Source: Aplectana chamaeleonis (lineage: Eukaryota > Nematoda > Chromadorea > Rhabditida > Cosmocercidae). From it: a stretch of DNA of 64,000 nt. The translations under genes and the position numbers were made by a program. The notes under the pieces are model-generated. The model was not told where the DNA came from. It ran no database searches and saw only the letters and a program-made list of their open reading frames with translations. Shown one piece after another: positions 47,656 to 58,631 of this stretch. The stretch is from positions 1,600,501-1,664,500 of the forward strand of contig JAPDOI010000040.1 of NCBI GenBank assembly GCA_029168955.1, read 5' to 3'. Position 1 is the stretch's first letter, and every line of letters begins with the position of its first letter.

Positions 47656-50467
47656 ACACAGAGCGGCGTTTCAAAAGTACTTCCGAGATCCCGCCGTATT
47701 GTTTGAAGCGTTGCCCCGTCAAATCCTGAGCAAAAGCCTATCAGTAACGCTGTTTATTTCACTAGTTTATTTTTTCGAATAAGCAAACGTCGGTTGGTTT
47801 TTAATATTGACCAGGTTACAAAATGATGATCTGGTCAGTGCGGGACAGTGCAGGCGCGTCGCACGTGCGGATTGTTGTTGCAAGGGCGCTGAAACACGCG
47901 CGGTGGTTAAAACTCGTCTGTTTGACGCGCACGCAGCGGCACAGTCGACGCGAGACATTGGCTGTTTTATGGCCTGTACGTGTTTTTGTCTCTTTTTCTT
48001 TACCCTCAATTTTGAGGAAATCTCCATGAAAATTGAGCTACCAACTCTCAAAATTTGACAGGAGCTTAGGTGCAAACAAACCAGCTTCCTGGCCAAAATG
48101 AGCTCTCTAGCTCAACGATAAGTGTTCCAACAAGATCGTGAACGCCAACTGAAAAAAAGGAGATGAACATTTTTCGACCAAAATGACGTGGTTTTGACAT
48201 TTTTCTCGAATCACAGGTAACCATTCCGACCATTTTTTGAACAGTTATTCACCTTTCTAAAGTGTATTAAAATGCAAAAGAACGGTCTTCCTACGTATAC
48301 TTCTGGATCCCTGATACTGAGATCAGGGAGTTGCGCGATGGCGAATCAAAGCCAAATCTGGTGAGCGCTTCGCGCTCACCACAATTTTCTTGATAAACGA
48401 GATATTCAATAACATCATTCATTCAAAAATTTCGAAGACGCCTTGTTTGAACGTATTCTAACGCTCCGTAAATTTAAGAAGGCTATCTTAGACAAACACA
48501 CATATTCCGTAACATTCAAAAGAATATATCCGAATTATTCGTCCAATCGAGATATTTTAAATGACGATAATAGGACAGGTTCTTTGTGACTTTGCCCCCT
48601 TTACAGTGCACAATATGCCAGAACGTTTTCTGCTCTACTGCTGGACTAATCCTTGATCTTAATTGCTCCCAATTACGCTTAACGCGAGATTCCTTCTGAT
48701 GGTGATTCAGCTTTGATTAGCGCTTTCCAAATCCATTTGCAACAATTTCATAACATTCTAGTGATTACGTTGCCTGCATATTAATACCAACAAGGGCCAA
48801 ATCAACCATTTTCGAAGCATCTGAAAAAATTAGTTGAAAGCCGGATCCAATAAAACAATTTGCACCGCATCTTACTACAAGCCAAGTCCTTATTTTTTAG
48901 CAAGCCCATCTTTCAAGAATGCCTGTGTAAAGTTGAGCCTAACTCGCCTTACATTACAGAAATGCCCGCCATCACACAACTTAGCAACCAGCAAGCAACC
49001 GTAGAACATGAAATTTTGGCACTGATGGTGAGGTGAAGCTTGTCTCCAAATCATTCACCTATTAGAGAGACTTGCATTTTATGATTCGTAAGGTGAATTC
49101 AAAAAGTTCCCTGATCTTTCCAATGGGTTAGAACCCTTGGGTAGGTGCAAACTGAAAGTGGGTGCATTTTTTCAATCCCTCCACCATCGGAACCAGCTCC
49201 GGATTTATCTCTATCCGGCAGTGTTCACAAAATCTTGAAATTTAGGCTTATTTGCTGAAACAATTACCCGGTCTCCTGGAAGAGCTGAATTGACGACTTA
49301 GAGCTGAAATGACAAAGAATTTCTAAAGTGTGCGCCAAAATAGCATAAAAAGCTGTACCCTCACCCCATCTCTTTACTCTCAGAGGAACTGCTTGTTGTG
49401 GAAACGAAATCTGTTGTGAGCCCGTCCTTCCAAATCTCATCCTCCCTGTTGCTCCGTTCTCTCCTTCGAATCCTATTTAATATGTACTGTTTTGCACGAC
49501 ATATTTTCTCATCCTCAGTTGTCCCCACTATTTACCGGTCACAATCATCGAAAACTCTATCATTGTACCGAACAGCTGTGGGGGCCTGGGCCAGAACGTG
49601 CCAGGCCAAAATCAGGCATTTAGCGCGCTTTTGCCGCTGCTTCGTAATTTCAATAACATTTGGAGGAGGCCTACGCACTGTTTTGGGAGGGAAACTTCAG
49701 AACACAAATCATCGTTGGAAAGGCTCTTAAGCAATAATGAGAACAGCATGTGAGTCAACTGTTGTATTTTTCTTTTCGGAAATACGGTAACCGCTTGAAT
49801 TCTTTATGGCAATTTTTCCATCTATAGCACAAGAGGGATTATTACTGCCACTTTAATGGATTGTACAACGTCGAATATAACATCAAGAGAAGGATATACG
49901 CCGACACCTACGGCATTTGCTGTGATTAGGTCTCAAATCGCTCTAAAAATCATCGAAGTCCGGGGTTATTTTTATGTCAATGTTGTTGTTGTTTATACGT
50001 CGATGAGGGAGATAGACGTTTTTGAGCATTCGTCGCTTCTTATCACATTGGGGGTATTCTACGATATGAATAGGGGCTCCGAAAATTGCCGTAGGGCTCG
50101 GAGCCGGCGTCGACGGTGGTAGCAGAAGCACCTGAAAAGCAGTGCACAGAAGGCGGTTGCAGGGGCACCTTAACAGAACCGGAGCGGGAGCAACGAACGC
50201 GGCTGCGGGGGCACATTAAAAGTGCCGGAGCAGGAGCACCGAACGCTGCTGCAGAGGCACCGAATGCAGCAGCAGGACGAACTACTCCACCCATTTTGGC
50301 TGTCGAAGCCCACGTCCTCGACCGCTCCGACGGCTGTCGGACGGAGCTCCGATCCCCAGTTTGCCTGAGATGGAGCTCGAGAAAGGCCAAGTCGACGACC
50401 AGGAGTCAAACATTGGTAATCAGTTCCCAGGTACCGATCGAGCGCACTAATTTCTGTGAAACTACTT
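47656..50467. other. Spacer, no gene recognised
   Basis: About 2.8 kb of mostly AT-rich sequence in which no exon with a recognisable domain was found. Two hairpins lie at 48308-48329 and 48360-48380. A GC-rich patch at about 50115-50290 has imperfect repeats around 'GCAGAGGCACCGAA', giving Ala/Pro-rich open frames on both strands. These are not convincing genes. Confidence 0.45.
48360..48380. repeat. Perfect 9-bp stem hairpin
   Basis: GGTGAGCGC and GCGCTCACC are separated by TTC. A second inverted repeat, TCCCTGAT and ATCAGGGA with a 6-base loop, lies 30 bases upstream (48308-48329). Function unknown. Confidence 0.7.
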
Positions 50468-50917
50468 GAAGGCAGGGTTCTCGATAAAATTGGTTGCTCT
50501 GCTATCCCCATGGAATGGTAGATCTGGCCATCACTATAGTGAAAATAAGTAAAAAATTGGAGAAAAAAACGCTCAGGAACAAGTTATGGCTTGGTGTCCT
50601 CCCGCCCCCAATTACCGAGATTTATGCGAAAGCCTGTTTTGTCGACTTTTAATTTGCTTTCAGAGTAATTTTTGAGCTTCTCTGGAGTCTACTGACTACC
50701 TTAACAGCAAATTAAAGGGCGGATTTGCAAGCTTCAATGAAAATCTCGTTAGTTAGGGGGCTGGCCGACACCGGTAATTAGCCGTCATACTTCGTTTTTG
50801 AGCGTTTTTCACGCGAATTTCCTGGTTTTTTCATTTATGTTTACTTTTGTGATGACCAAATCTACATTCTCACGAAGAGTGCTCAAAAGCCGTTTTTACC
50901 GCGAACCCTGCCTTTAA
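50468..50917. mobile_element. Hairpin MITE, family 1, full copy
   Basis: About 450 bp with inverted ends AAGGCAGGGTTCTCGATAAA and ...CGCGAACCCTGCCTT. Complementarity continues through most of the two halves: for example the GGTAGATCTGGCCATCAC segment on the left mirrors GTGATGACCAAATCTACATT on the right. The whole element could fold back on itself. No coding capacity. A second full copy is at 63145-63566 and a left half at 11-235. Confidence 0.87.
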
Positions 50918-51127
50918 CAACATGGAGATGTATTCATGGAACAAACGAAGACTTGGTATAGACTGTGAACTAGTTGGCGAGATCACCATGCTGTATAATA
51001 CATGGAGCATAACAAAACCCTTGTGTACTTAGCTCGTATGGTCTAGACAAATTTTCTCGGCAAAGGAAGTTCAGACACATTCTATACACAAGTGCATTTT
51101 GTTGCATTAGATTATGTGTGAGTCTTC

Positions 51128-51136
51128 TATATAAAA
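51128..51136 (+). promoter_or_regulatory. TATA box of the Kunitz gene
   Basis: TATATAAAA lies 31 bases upstream of the first in-frame ATG (51167). This would place transcription start only a few bases before the ATG, so the second ATG (51182) may be the one used. Confidence 0.55.
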
Positions 51137-51166
51137 TCAGTAGTCTCCTCAGAGCAAACAGTTTCA

Positions 51167-51600
51167 ATGCTCAACGTTGAAATGAATTTCTATGCAGTCC
51201 TTTTGCTGTCTGCTTTGTGCCGTAAGTTTTTTGTATCCCCTACAATTGTGAGCGGATCAATGCTATGTGAAAGCCTTTTTATGTGAAAATCATAGTGCAA
51301 TTAGTTTAAGTGCTGGTGACCGCTCAACGTCGCCCTAACTTCTGTTTCCAACCACTTGAGACAGGAAATTGCAGAGCCGACTTTACGAGGTGAAGCTAAC
51401 TTTTCTACTTGGTGAAAATTTTGGAAACTTGTTTTGTAAAAAAAAAGATGTAAAAAAAGGCTGACAAGGATGGCCTTTTCAGGTATGGCTACGATGCGAT
51501 TCAAGAAAAGTGCGTTGACTTCACCTACGGAGGATGCAATGGGAATGATAACAACTTCCGTACACTCTGGGTATGCAGCATGTTCTGTGAAAGGGAGTAG
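51167..51600 (+). CDS. Secreted single-domain Kunitz serine protease inhibitor
   Basis: Three exons: 51167-51221, 51311-51389 and 51483-51600. Introns are 51222-51310 (GTAAGT...TTTAAG) and 51390-51482 (GTGAAG...TTTTCAG). Phases join correctly and give 83 residues ending at TAG 51598-51600. The N-terminus, from either ATG 51167 or the in-frame ATG 51182, is a signal peptide with a Leu-rich core and a likely cut after Val-Thr-Ala. The mature part has six cysteines spaced 8-15-7-12-3, exactly the Kunitz/BPTI pattern. It also has the conserved FTYGGC and GNDNNF motifs. The P1 residue after the second Cys is Arg, followed by Ala, predicting inhibition of trypsin-like proteases. Such single-domain inhibitors are common secreted proteins of hookworms. 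A TATA box precedes it and AATAAA follows. The first acceptor (TTTAAG) is weak; otherwise the model is firm. Confidence 0.92.
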
Positions 51601-51661
51601 TGAAGCCTTCTGCCGCTACAAGGACCAAATGAGTAATACTGGAACAGAATTTCATGAGCTG

Positions 51662-51667
51662 AATAAA
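51662..51667 (+). terminator. Poly(A) signal of the Kunitz gene
   Basis: AATAAA lies 62 bases after the stop codon, in the expected range for a short nematode 3' UTR. No competing signal is closer. Confidence 0.6.
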
Positions 51668-53124
51668 GAGGTCCAATTGAGTCGTATTCAGTATTTCTAT
51701 AACAGAAGACTTACTTGCTGCCAGCTTGCCGGGCCACCTAATCTTTTTCTTACAAAAACTAATCTCTACCTTCGAGCAGCAAACTTGACGCAGAACCACC
51801 ATATGCGACAGAGCATTACGCCCAAACTTCTCACGAAGCTTTGTAAACTCTTTTTTTTGGAGCGAAATTTGCCTAACTCTATCGCTAAAGTGAGCGCGCA
51901 TATGCTGCTCTCTCCTTAATCACTTGCCATCATGTCTTTTCCCCTCTCTCTACACACGCCCGCGTAGGGACCAAACTAATTTTGCTCGAAGCTGGAGTTT
52001 GCATTCTCGCACAGACCTATGTACCGTATTCCCTGTTATTCAACACCCCCACCCCCTATTTGAATTCTCCCTCTAATTTAACCCCCCTTTCGGTGGAGGT
52101 TGAAAAATAAAACATCCTTTCTAATAGAGCGTTCAAGCCCTTCAGCTGAGAAGTCATTGAAGACTTTTTACTGGGATCCACTTTCTCTCTCATATTTTTC
52201 TCATGATGGAAATGTGTTTGCCAGTCCGTCACCTACCAATACACTTAACGCAGAACGTGAGAAGTGGCCCTCTGCCATAGGCGGAGTATCTAGAGGTGCT
52301 GGAACGCAGACGCATTCTCAGCAAATTTCCCATTAGTGGATGGACGCCGATAGACGAGATCAATATCGATTGAAGTTCGGTACAAGACTTCCAACCGATG
52401 TCAACACCCTAAACCTTGTCGACAATTTCGAAGGGACTGATTTTGAGGAGGACTCAGACAATGACATAATGATGATATTTTGGAGTTTTAATTATGATAC
52501 TTTGGAGTTCGCCGAGTATGTAGTTCATTATTGTCCACTTTGTTTGCCCAATAAACTTTGTTTGACCATATTGGCTCTTGAATTCTCGGTTGAAAATTAG
52601 TTCCTCCCCCTCTAATTGAACCCCTTTTAGGCGGAGGTTGAAAATAGCACACCCGGGTGTTCAACTACAGGAGATATGGCATATGCATTTTTGGCAGTCC
52701 TTCGATTCCACCCTAAAGCGCGCTGTGATGAGAGGTTCACACAGCAAGATATCTCAGACACTCCCAGTAATGAGTTCGATTCTAATAGGTTATACTTGAC
52801 ACCTGCTAGAACACAACTCATAGGTTGGCAGATGACAACAGTGGACACTCTCTATTGTGAGTTCGGAACCAATAGGATATGCTCCCCTAGACACGAGAGC
52901 GTATCCCTTTTATTGGAGGAAAATAAAAGTTTTGACTTGCTATCAGTCTCTCACAGGTTTTCAAAACTGATGTATTCCACCAAAACGTGATTTTTATGTA
53001 CCAAAGCGCTAAAATGCTCAACGTTATAAATGTACCTTTTTTCGAAACGCTCATCGATTCCCTCTTCGAAGAACATTCGTATTTCTCCAAACTATGTGCG
53101 TTCTACATAAAAAAAAAACAAAAA
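51668..53124. other. Spacer with a pair of 40-bp direct repeats
   Basis: No recognised gene. Direct repeats CCCTCTAATTTAACCCCCCT-type (52069-52109) and CCCTCTAATTGAACCCCTTT-type (52608-52646) both end in GGAGGTTGAAAA and lie 539 bp apart. The left one also forms a hairpin with TTATTCAACACCCCCACC at 52037. A 12-bp palindrome, ACACCCGGGTGT, is at 52649-52660. Open frames at 52340-52600 and 52676-52990 have no known domain. Confidence 0.45.
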
Positions 53125-53137
53125 AAGTTCTACATTC

Positions 53138-53163
53138 GTATTCCAATTCCAATTCCAATTCAT
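53138..53163 (-). repeat. LINE 3' tail microsatellite
   Basis: Short tandem AATTGG/CCAATT hexamers lie just past the C-terminal remnant on the minus strand. Many RTE- and CR1-like LINEs end in such short repeats rather than poly(A). This marks the likely 3' boundary. Confidence 0.6.
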
Positions 53164-53291
53164 CCCGTTAGCTGGCGGCTGGCGGAGCAGGATGACCTCT
53201 CAACCAGTACACTGCTGTAGGTGCCATAGGAGCTCTTGTGGCCTGAACGATACGCTTCCATTCAGTACGGTTCGCAGCAATTAATCTAGCA

Positions 53292-54900
53292 TTAAGAGAC
53301 ACTGCACCGTTGGGACTTAAGATCCGCCTTCGACTTTGCTGTTTCAACCACGTCTTTTTCGGGAGCTGCTCTCTCAACCTTCCGCACAGTGCAGGGCGCT
53401 CTCTCCATAACCATCACAATCTGCGCGGAAGTCGGTTTGTTTCCATTCTTTGCATACGTGTCTGAACCATCGCAGCCTTCTCGTTCTGAATTTGTTCTTC
53501 CCTCTGATCGTGGGCTGATGGTCGTAGCAGAGTATCTCGAGATAACGTCGTTCCGTATTCCGATCTCTTTAAAAGTTATCCTGAGGATTTGCCGCAAACA
53601 CCGCGCGTTTGGAAGACCTCCAGCCTGCGCTGTGATCCGACTTCAGCAACGTCCACGACTCTGGACCCGGTACGAGTGGGATTGGCACTATGGGCGCGCG
53701 AAGACATCCGGATCTTTTGTCTTGGTTTTCGACACATTACCCTTACCTTCCATAAACACCAGCCCAGCGAAGCGAAAGCAGCCGACGCCTGCCCGATCCT
53801 GCACAGTATCTCCGATGCATAGCCACTACCTTTCGCTCTTGCACCACCGATCCGAGGTACCAGAACTCCTTGACTTGCTGAAGCTCAGCTCCTCGAAGAA
53901 CACAGAAGCACGTGAACCGTCCGACGTCATGACTTTAGTCTTCTCGCCCAGTAATCCACGCAGCCCATACGTGATTCCGCGGGGCGATTTGTGCCATATC
54001 ATTCAACAAAGCGTGGCTTCCATGTCAAAGTATCGGTGAACACTGCGCTGTCGTCCGCAAACATCAAATCCGTGACAAAAATAAATCGTTATCGCCAAAT
54101 TGAACCCCTCTTCTATTTTCGAAGGTCTTTCTCATAATAGCATCGACCACGGTATTAAAGAAGGAGCGGCGAAATCACATCTCACTGCCGGACGCCTGCA
54201 TCGACCCTGAATTCTTCGGATAGCTTGTTTCCGACGCGTACACAGCTAGTCGAGCCTCTATAAATTTCCTGCAGAAGCTTTCCACCATTTTTTCCTGGCA
54301 TGTGTTCGCATTCCATCGGTCTCTCCATAAGGCTGGGCCAGTGCACGCAATCGAATGCCGACTTGAAGTCTATGAAGGTGATAACGACGGGCGTTTTTTC
54401 CACAGCGGATCCTTTCCTCCATAACTTGGACGAAGGGCGAAAATTTGATCGCTGCATCTCTCGACCCGGACGAGAAACTCTGCTTGTTCTTCGCGACAGG
54501 CTACTCTCCCGATGGCGTTGGAAGTCTGGACTGGATAGTTCTCGTGAAGACTTTACCAACAATCGACAACAGGCTGATCCCCGCGATAGTTTTCCTGCAG
54601 TCTCTGGCATCGCCGGCGCTTCTTATGGATAGGCACGACAATAGCCTTTTTCCAGGTAGATGGCACGCTCTCTGTCCGCCATATGCGCGTGATTAACTGG
54701 ATGCAACTGACGCGCAGTAGAACATCTCCTCCTGCCTTGATGACCTCAGCAGTGACATTGTATCAACACCGGACGCCTTTCCATTCTTTAGCTTGTGACT
54801 TGATTGCCGCTTTCAACTTCTTCCGCAGTGGGTTCCGGAGTCGAAGCGCCGTCTCCTCTGTGGTACCCTTCAACTAGTATCGGTTGGGCCAGTGGACCTT
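53292..54900 (-). pseudogene. LINE reverse transcriptase, broken
   Basis: The longest intact piece is 54182-54610 (minus). It carries the fingers and palm region with FIDFKSAFDCVHWPSL as motif A and GVRQ at its end as the start of motif B. The catalytic FADD box lies downstream at about 54050-54061. Further on, 'EFWYLGSVVQ' (about 53860) and 'RRLRWFRHVC' (about 53465) are typical of the C-terminal region of these elements. The frame shifts repeatedly. Upstream, 54620-54900 holds the 'SWKKAIVVPIHKK'-like start of the RT domain in broken form. Confidence 0.87.
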
Positions 54901-55435
54901 GTGGCGCATCGTGAGTATAGAGTTCACTGAAGAACTGCCTCCATCGCAAGCAGACGCTCATCTGCTGATCGCACCAAAAGACCCATCCGTATTCCTGATG
55001 GAATCGCTCATGGCGGTTTGGTCTTCAACGCTAGAGACGGTTGAGTGTACTGTATAATGTGCGATAGTCGTTCCTTCCAACTGCCTCTCTCCACTTCGTC
55101 TACTACCTTAATCCAATTGCGACTCCCGCTCTTCCTTTAACTTTCAGCGAAGCTCCCACAACTGTTAATTACCATTACCTCGTCCAAAAGTCCGTTAAGT
55201 TTCACTCGCTTCGCCGTTCGTCCACGAGACGGAGAGAATAAATCCGATATCCAGGGCTGCGTTCGCCGGCGAATAACAGGGCAACGAGAGGCTCTGCGCA
55301 TTCAAGAGCGACTTCCAACTGTCTGCTTCTCGTGCTCGTCCACAGATAAGCGCATCTTCCAGAACCGCGAACCGATCTCGACAGCGCGAGTTGGAAATGT
55401 TTCTTTTGTTCCTGGCGCCATCAAGTGTGATCAGT

Positions 55436-56300
55436 CTAGTTTCTTTCTCTAGGGGGCTCCTCACGCCTAGGAGTCGTCGTAAGCGAAGCTGCATTTACTG
55501 CACGCAAGAGATAATGGTCGGATCCACAATCAGGCCCTCTCATGGCTCGAACATCTTTCCAGTGGTGATCTGAGCGTGAGTTTATCAGCATGTCAGGTCC
55601 AAAATGGCCACATCTCGTCCCAGTTGGATTCCCTCCATATTGGCAGATGCTTCCCTGGGGTGGCCAGGAATTGGCTGTTACACCGATGGCAAGCTCGTTG
55701 AACGCAGCGAACGAAAGTAGGCGTAATCCACCATCGTTTATTTCGCCCACGCATAGACCTGCCCAACACTCCTTCCAGCCTGTTCTGTCACTACCTACCG
55801 ACTCTTGCGTTGAAATCACCCGCTAAGCAATGGTGACATCGGTTTTCGGGATGATATTCAGTACGTCCTGCCAGAGTTCGGGCGTAGAACTCGTCCTTGT
55901 CAACGTTAGAACTTGGCTCCCGTTGGTGCATAGCTGGACACGACAAGCTTAGGTCTTGATTGTTTCCGCTCAAGAAACAAGAACAGCGATCCTGCCAGAA
56001 ATCGGCTCCGAATGAAAACAACGCTTCCAGCTGCGCGACTGCCTAGCATAAATCCAACACCATTGCGATGTCCGTCCTCACCGGAATGAAGTACAAAGCA
56101 CCATCTTTTTTCGCTACCGTCCACGGCACCTGAATGGACACCATTCCCCACATCCCGCTCATCCTCAGCTCGGAAGATTACGGCAATCGATATGTTGGAC
56201 CTTGAAACCCAGCTCTCTTGCTATTATCTCTTTCTGACCGACGCAGTGTCCCGTTCGCACATTCCATGCTCCAATCCTCAGCTCATGCCAAATTGTCACC
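55436..56300 (-). pseudogene. LINE endonuclease domain (APE type), broken
   Basis: Pieces in different minus-strand frames, in order, show WNVRTG near the 5' end (about 56255), a YAPT segment (about 55915), GDFNARVG (about 55795-55817) and a late GSDHY motif (about 55511-55525). These are the ordered motifs of the exonuclease-endonuclease-phosphatase fold that nicks target DNA in LINEs. Stops and frameshifts separate the pieces, so the copy is dead. Confidence 0.85.
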
Positions 56301-56679
56301 AGTCGTCCCCTCCATTTTGGCCAGTAGTATTCTTCTCACCAACACCCTGGATCCCCACCAACACCCTGGATCATCAGCTGCCCCCCGGATGCGGTAGCTT
56401 CTTCGTTGTTTCCTAAGAGACTTTCCTTGGATTTACCACCTAGAAGTTTTCCAGCCCGTCGGTAGTGCGGGAGGCCAACCCCTCCTCCTTTCTCATCCGG
56501 GCCCCAGGACCTGTATTAGCGGAGTTAACAAAGAAATAATACCGAAGCAAACAAGAAAAAAAAAAAAGAAAAACCATGACTCACTGCCCAGAAAATCAGC
56601 TGTGCTGTCGATCGATAATGGAATCTGGCGTCGTCACACCGTAGTTTTAATTATTGTGATCGCAACCGCACCATGTCTT

Positions 56680-57210
56680 TTTTAACGTGCAGTAGGCGCT
56701 GTAAGCATGATTTGTCTTCTGGGAACAGCCTTATTTTCAACGCATACCAGACGGTACATGCCGTAAATGGACCCACTCCTTGTTGTGAGAAATGTGAAAT
56801 TTCCCTCATTCAATGAAATTGTGCGCATAACGCTCAAGGGACGGTACAGGAAACGTTTAGGGACAAGTTCTGGAGACGCAGGGTGAGAAGGCTGCATAGT
56901 TCAGGTGGAGGATGGGAGACAGCGATTCTGCTGCTGAGATAGGGCTTGAATGTGCACAGCGCTTCCGGCTGCTTTCCAGTTTAGCATGGATCCAACGCAC
57001 TTAGCCAGTGGTGTCCGTCGCTACCGGAGTAGTACAGCACCATCCTTTCTTGACTATCTGGCACCTGGATAGTCATTGTTCCACTTCCACTAATCCTCCG
57101 AATTAAGACAGGGCGGCAACCGATATTTTCGACTTCAACAGTTCCCTAGCTATGATTTCTTTCTGCCCGACGCAATGCCCTGATCGCACATTCCGTGCCG
57201 CGAACCGCGC
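56680..57210 (-). mobile_element. Second LINE fragment, endonuclease N-terminus
   Basis: The segment 57060-57210 aligns to 56140-56275. Both carry ATTCCGTGCC or ATTCCATGCT, a 'TTTCT(G)CCGACGCA' segment and the CAGGTGCC region in minus orientation. It is thus a diverged copy of the same LINE's 5' coding part. No RT follows in the right place. It abuts a plus-strand RT fragment of another LINE at about 57210-57230. Confidence 0.7.
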
Positions 57211-57227
57211 CTCCTTCTTCGGCGTTA

Positions 57228-57500
57228 CCAGTCGTCCACTGTTCAGTCTTTACCTTGAAGATTTGCCCGTCCCCCATCTCCCCAAGTGACATCAAAGTCG
57301 CTGCGTACGCGGATGACATCACCATCTTGTGCCGGGAAAGATACATTAATGTAGCTGCACGCAAGATCAATAGCCACCTCATCGTCCTGAAGAGCTTTCT
57401 CGATGATATGATGCTTACTGTCTCTGCCGCTAAATCATCTGCGTCTGTTTTCTCCACTGACCCTAAGGAAGCTGCCGAGATGTCGTACGTTCACGCCGTG
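57228..57500 (+). mobile_element. Jockey-like LINE fragment, RT palm
   Basis: The frame reads an LFSLYLEDLP segment, then the catalytic YADDITILC box (YADD at 57306-57317), then a thumb-side segment 'LTVSAAKSSASVFSTDP'. The longer element at 59750-60050 has close relatives of all three. It is isolated, with no EN upstream and no C-terminus downstream. Confidence 0.82.
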
Positions 57501-57899
57501 GCGGTGTGGAGAGAATGAATGCAAACCGACGTCACCCACTCCACGAAGAGGGTTTTTGTCATGGAAGAGGTGCTGGCCAGCCGTACGTCTCTCCTTCGGA
57601 TTCTCCTGCTAAGGGCCACGTGTGAGGAGATCCTGAACCCGCTCAGAAGTACCTGTAGCCACGTGCGGCAAGGATGTCACATGGAAGGAGAAAACAAGCA
57701 TTACGGTGCTTCCCGGATGCCAAAAGGTAGGTGCATCGCTCTCCTGTTTGAGTCTCCAGTTCTGGCGAGGCATCCTTAGCTCTGCTTTTCGCTGTGTTTT
57801 ATGCTCTTCACCTACCCAACTCAGATTCCTCTTCCTCAAATCTCCCCCTTTCCATTGTACATATCAATCTCAGCAGCCTTCATTGCCAAACTTTCTGAG

Positions 57900-58560
57900 G
57901 CTCTCTCTCTATCTCTTCGCTTGTCACCCACCATCCAGACGTGATCATGGTTCAAGAAACCAAGCTCTCTTCATTACCTACCCCGATCCTCATCCTAACA
58001 TCCCAGGGCTGCACTGCCTTCCATGCTCCAAGGTCAGCTCTTGGCAGGAGGAGTTTCTGCAACCTGTTTTTATCCTCTCTCCCCTCCACCTCATACCAAA
58101 CACCCCCCCCACGGATGGTACTCTCAGTACCCCTTCAATCCATCTCCCAGCTTGAAACACCCCTTTCTCTTTTCAACATCTATATTCCAACTACCACCTC
58201 ATACCCCTCCTCCTACAGTCGTTCCTCTTCTCAAACAACTTAACGATTGTTCCCTCTCATCATCAGTTGTTTTTCGCAGGCGACCCCCAACGCCCATACT
58301 TTCCTGCTTCCGTCCCTTGGTTCTGATGCTGGGAGGAAAGAAGTCGAAGAAGAATGGGCTGAGGAGTGCGACCTGGTCATTTTTAAACGATGATCAAGCC
58401 ACTCGTCTCCCCTGCCAACATTGACGATCTTCTAGCCCAGACATAGCTCTAGTCTCTTCCAGCCTTTCCAACTCTTTTATCATGGTCTACCCCAACAACA
58501 TTGTCTAATGATCATGTTCAAAATCGTTTTTGTGCACATCAGTCTCTCAAATTCTCTTGC
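57900..58560 (+). pseudogene. Jockey-like endonuclease domain, broken
   Basis: The piece 57941-58243 contains 'VIMVQETKLSS' with the catalytic Glu context (about 57950-57972). Further on come 'LFNIYIP' (about 58173) and, in another frame, a 'PDIALVSSS'-like end (about 58435-58465). The order matches the APE domain of jockey-like LINEs. Low-complexity C-rich runs break the frame. Confidence 0.75.
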
Positions 58561-58631
58561 TCCCCTTGATATGGTGTTCGTCAACGTTCTTATCTCAATT
58601 TGGGCCAAGCAGATAGTTTCCTGTTCAGTGG

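Larger units (their letters stand above)
53125..56520 (-). mobile_element. Decayed APE-type non-LTR retrotransposon (LINE)
   Basis: On the minus strand the order is a short 5' region (56520-56330), endonuclease (about 56300-55440), linker, reverse transcriptase (about 54900-53900) and a C-terminal region to about 53290. The 3' end is a short AATTGG hexamer tail at 53138-53163. About 3.4 kb is close to full length for a single-ORF LINE, but the frame is broken many times. Clade placement (RTE or CR1-like) is uncertain from motifs alone. Confidence 0.87.

Noticed and set aside
49398..49730. A 110-codon frame between the satellite and the Kunitz gene
   Set aside because: No domain, no splice or signal context, and composition typical of chance frames.
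50043..50469. Ala/Pro-rich frames on both strands
   Set aside because: Explained by imperfect GC-rich repeats; no domain recognised on either strand.
52340..52990. Two frames of 86 and 104 codons downstream of the Kunitz gene
   Set aside because: No recognised motif; the second overlaps an equally plausible minus-strand frame.
54300..54696. Plus-strand frames over the LINE reverse transcriptase
   Set aside because: Shadows of the minus-strand RT, which has clear motifs.
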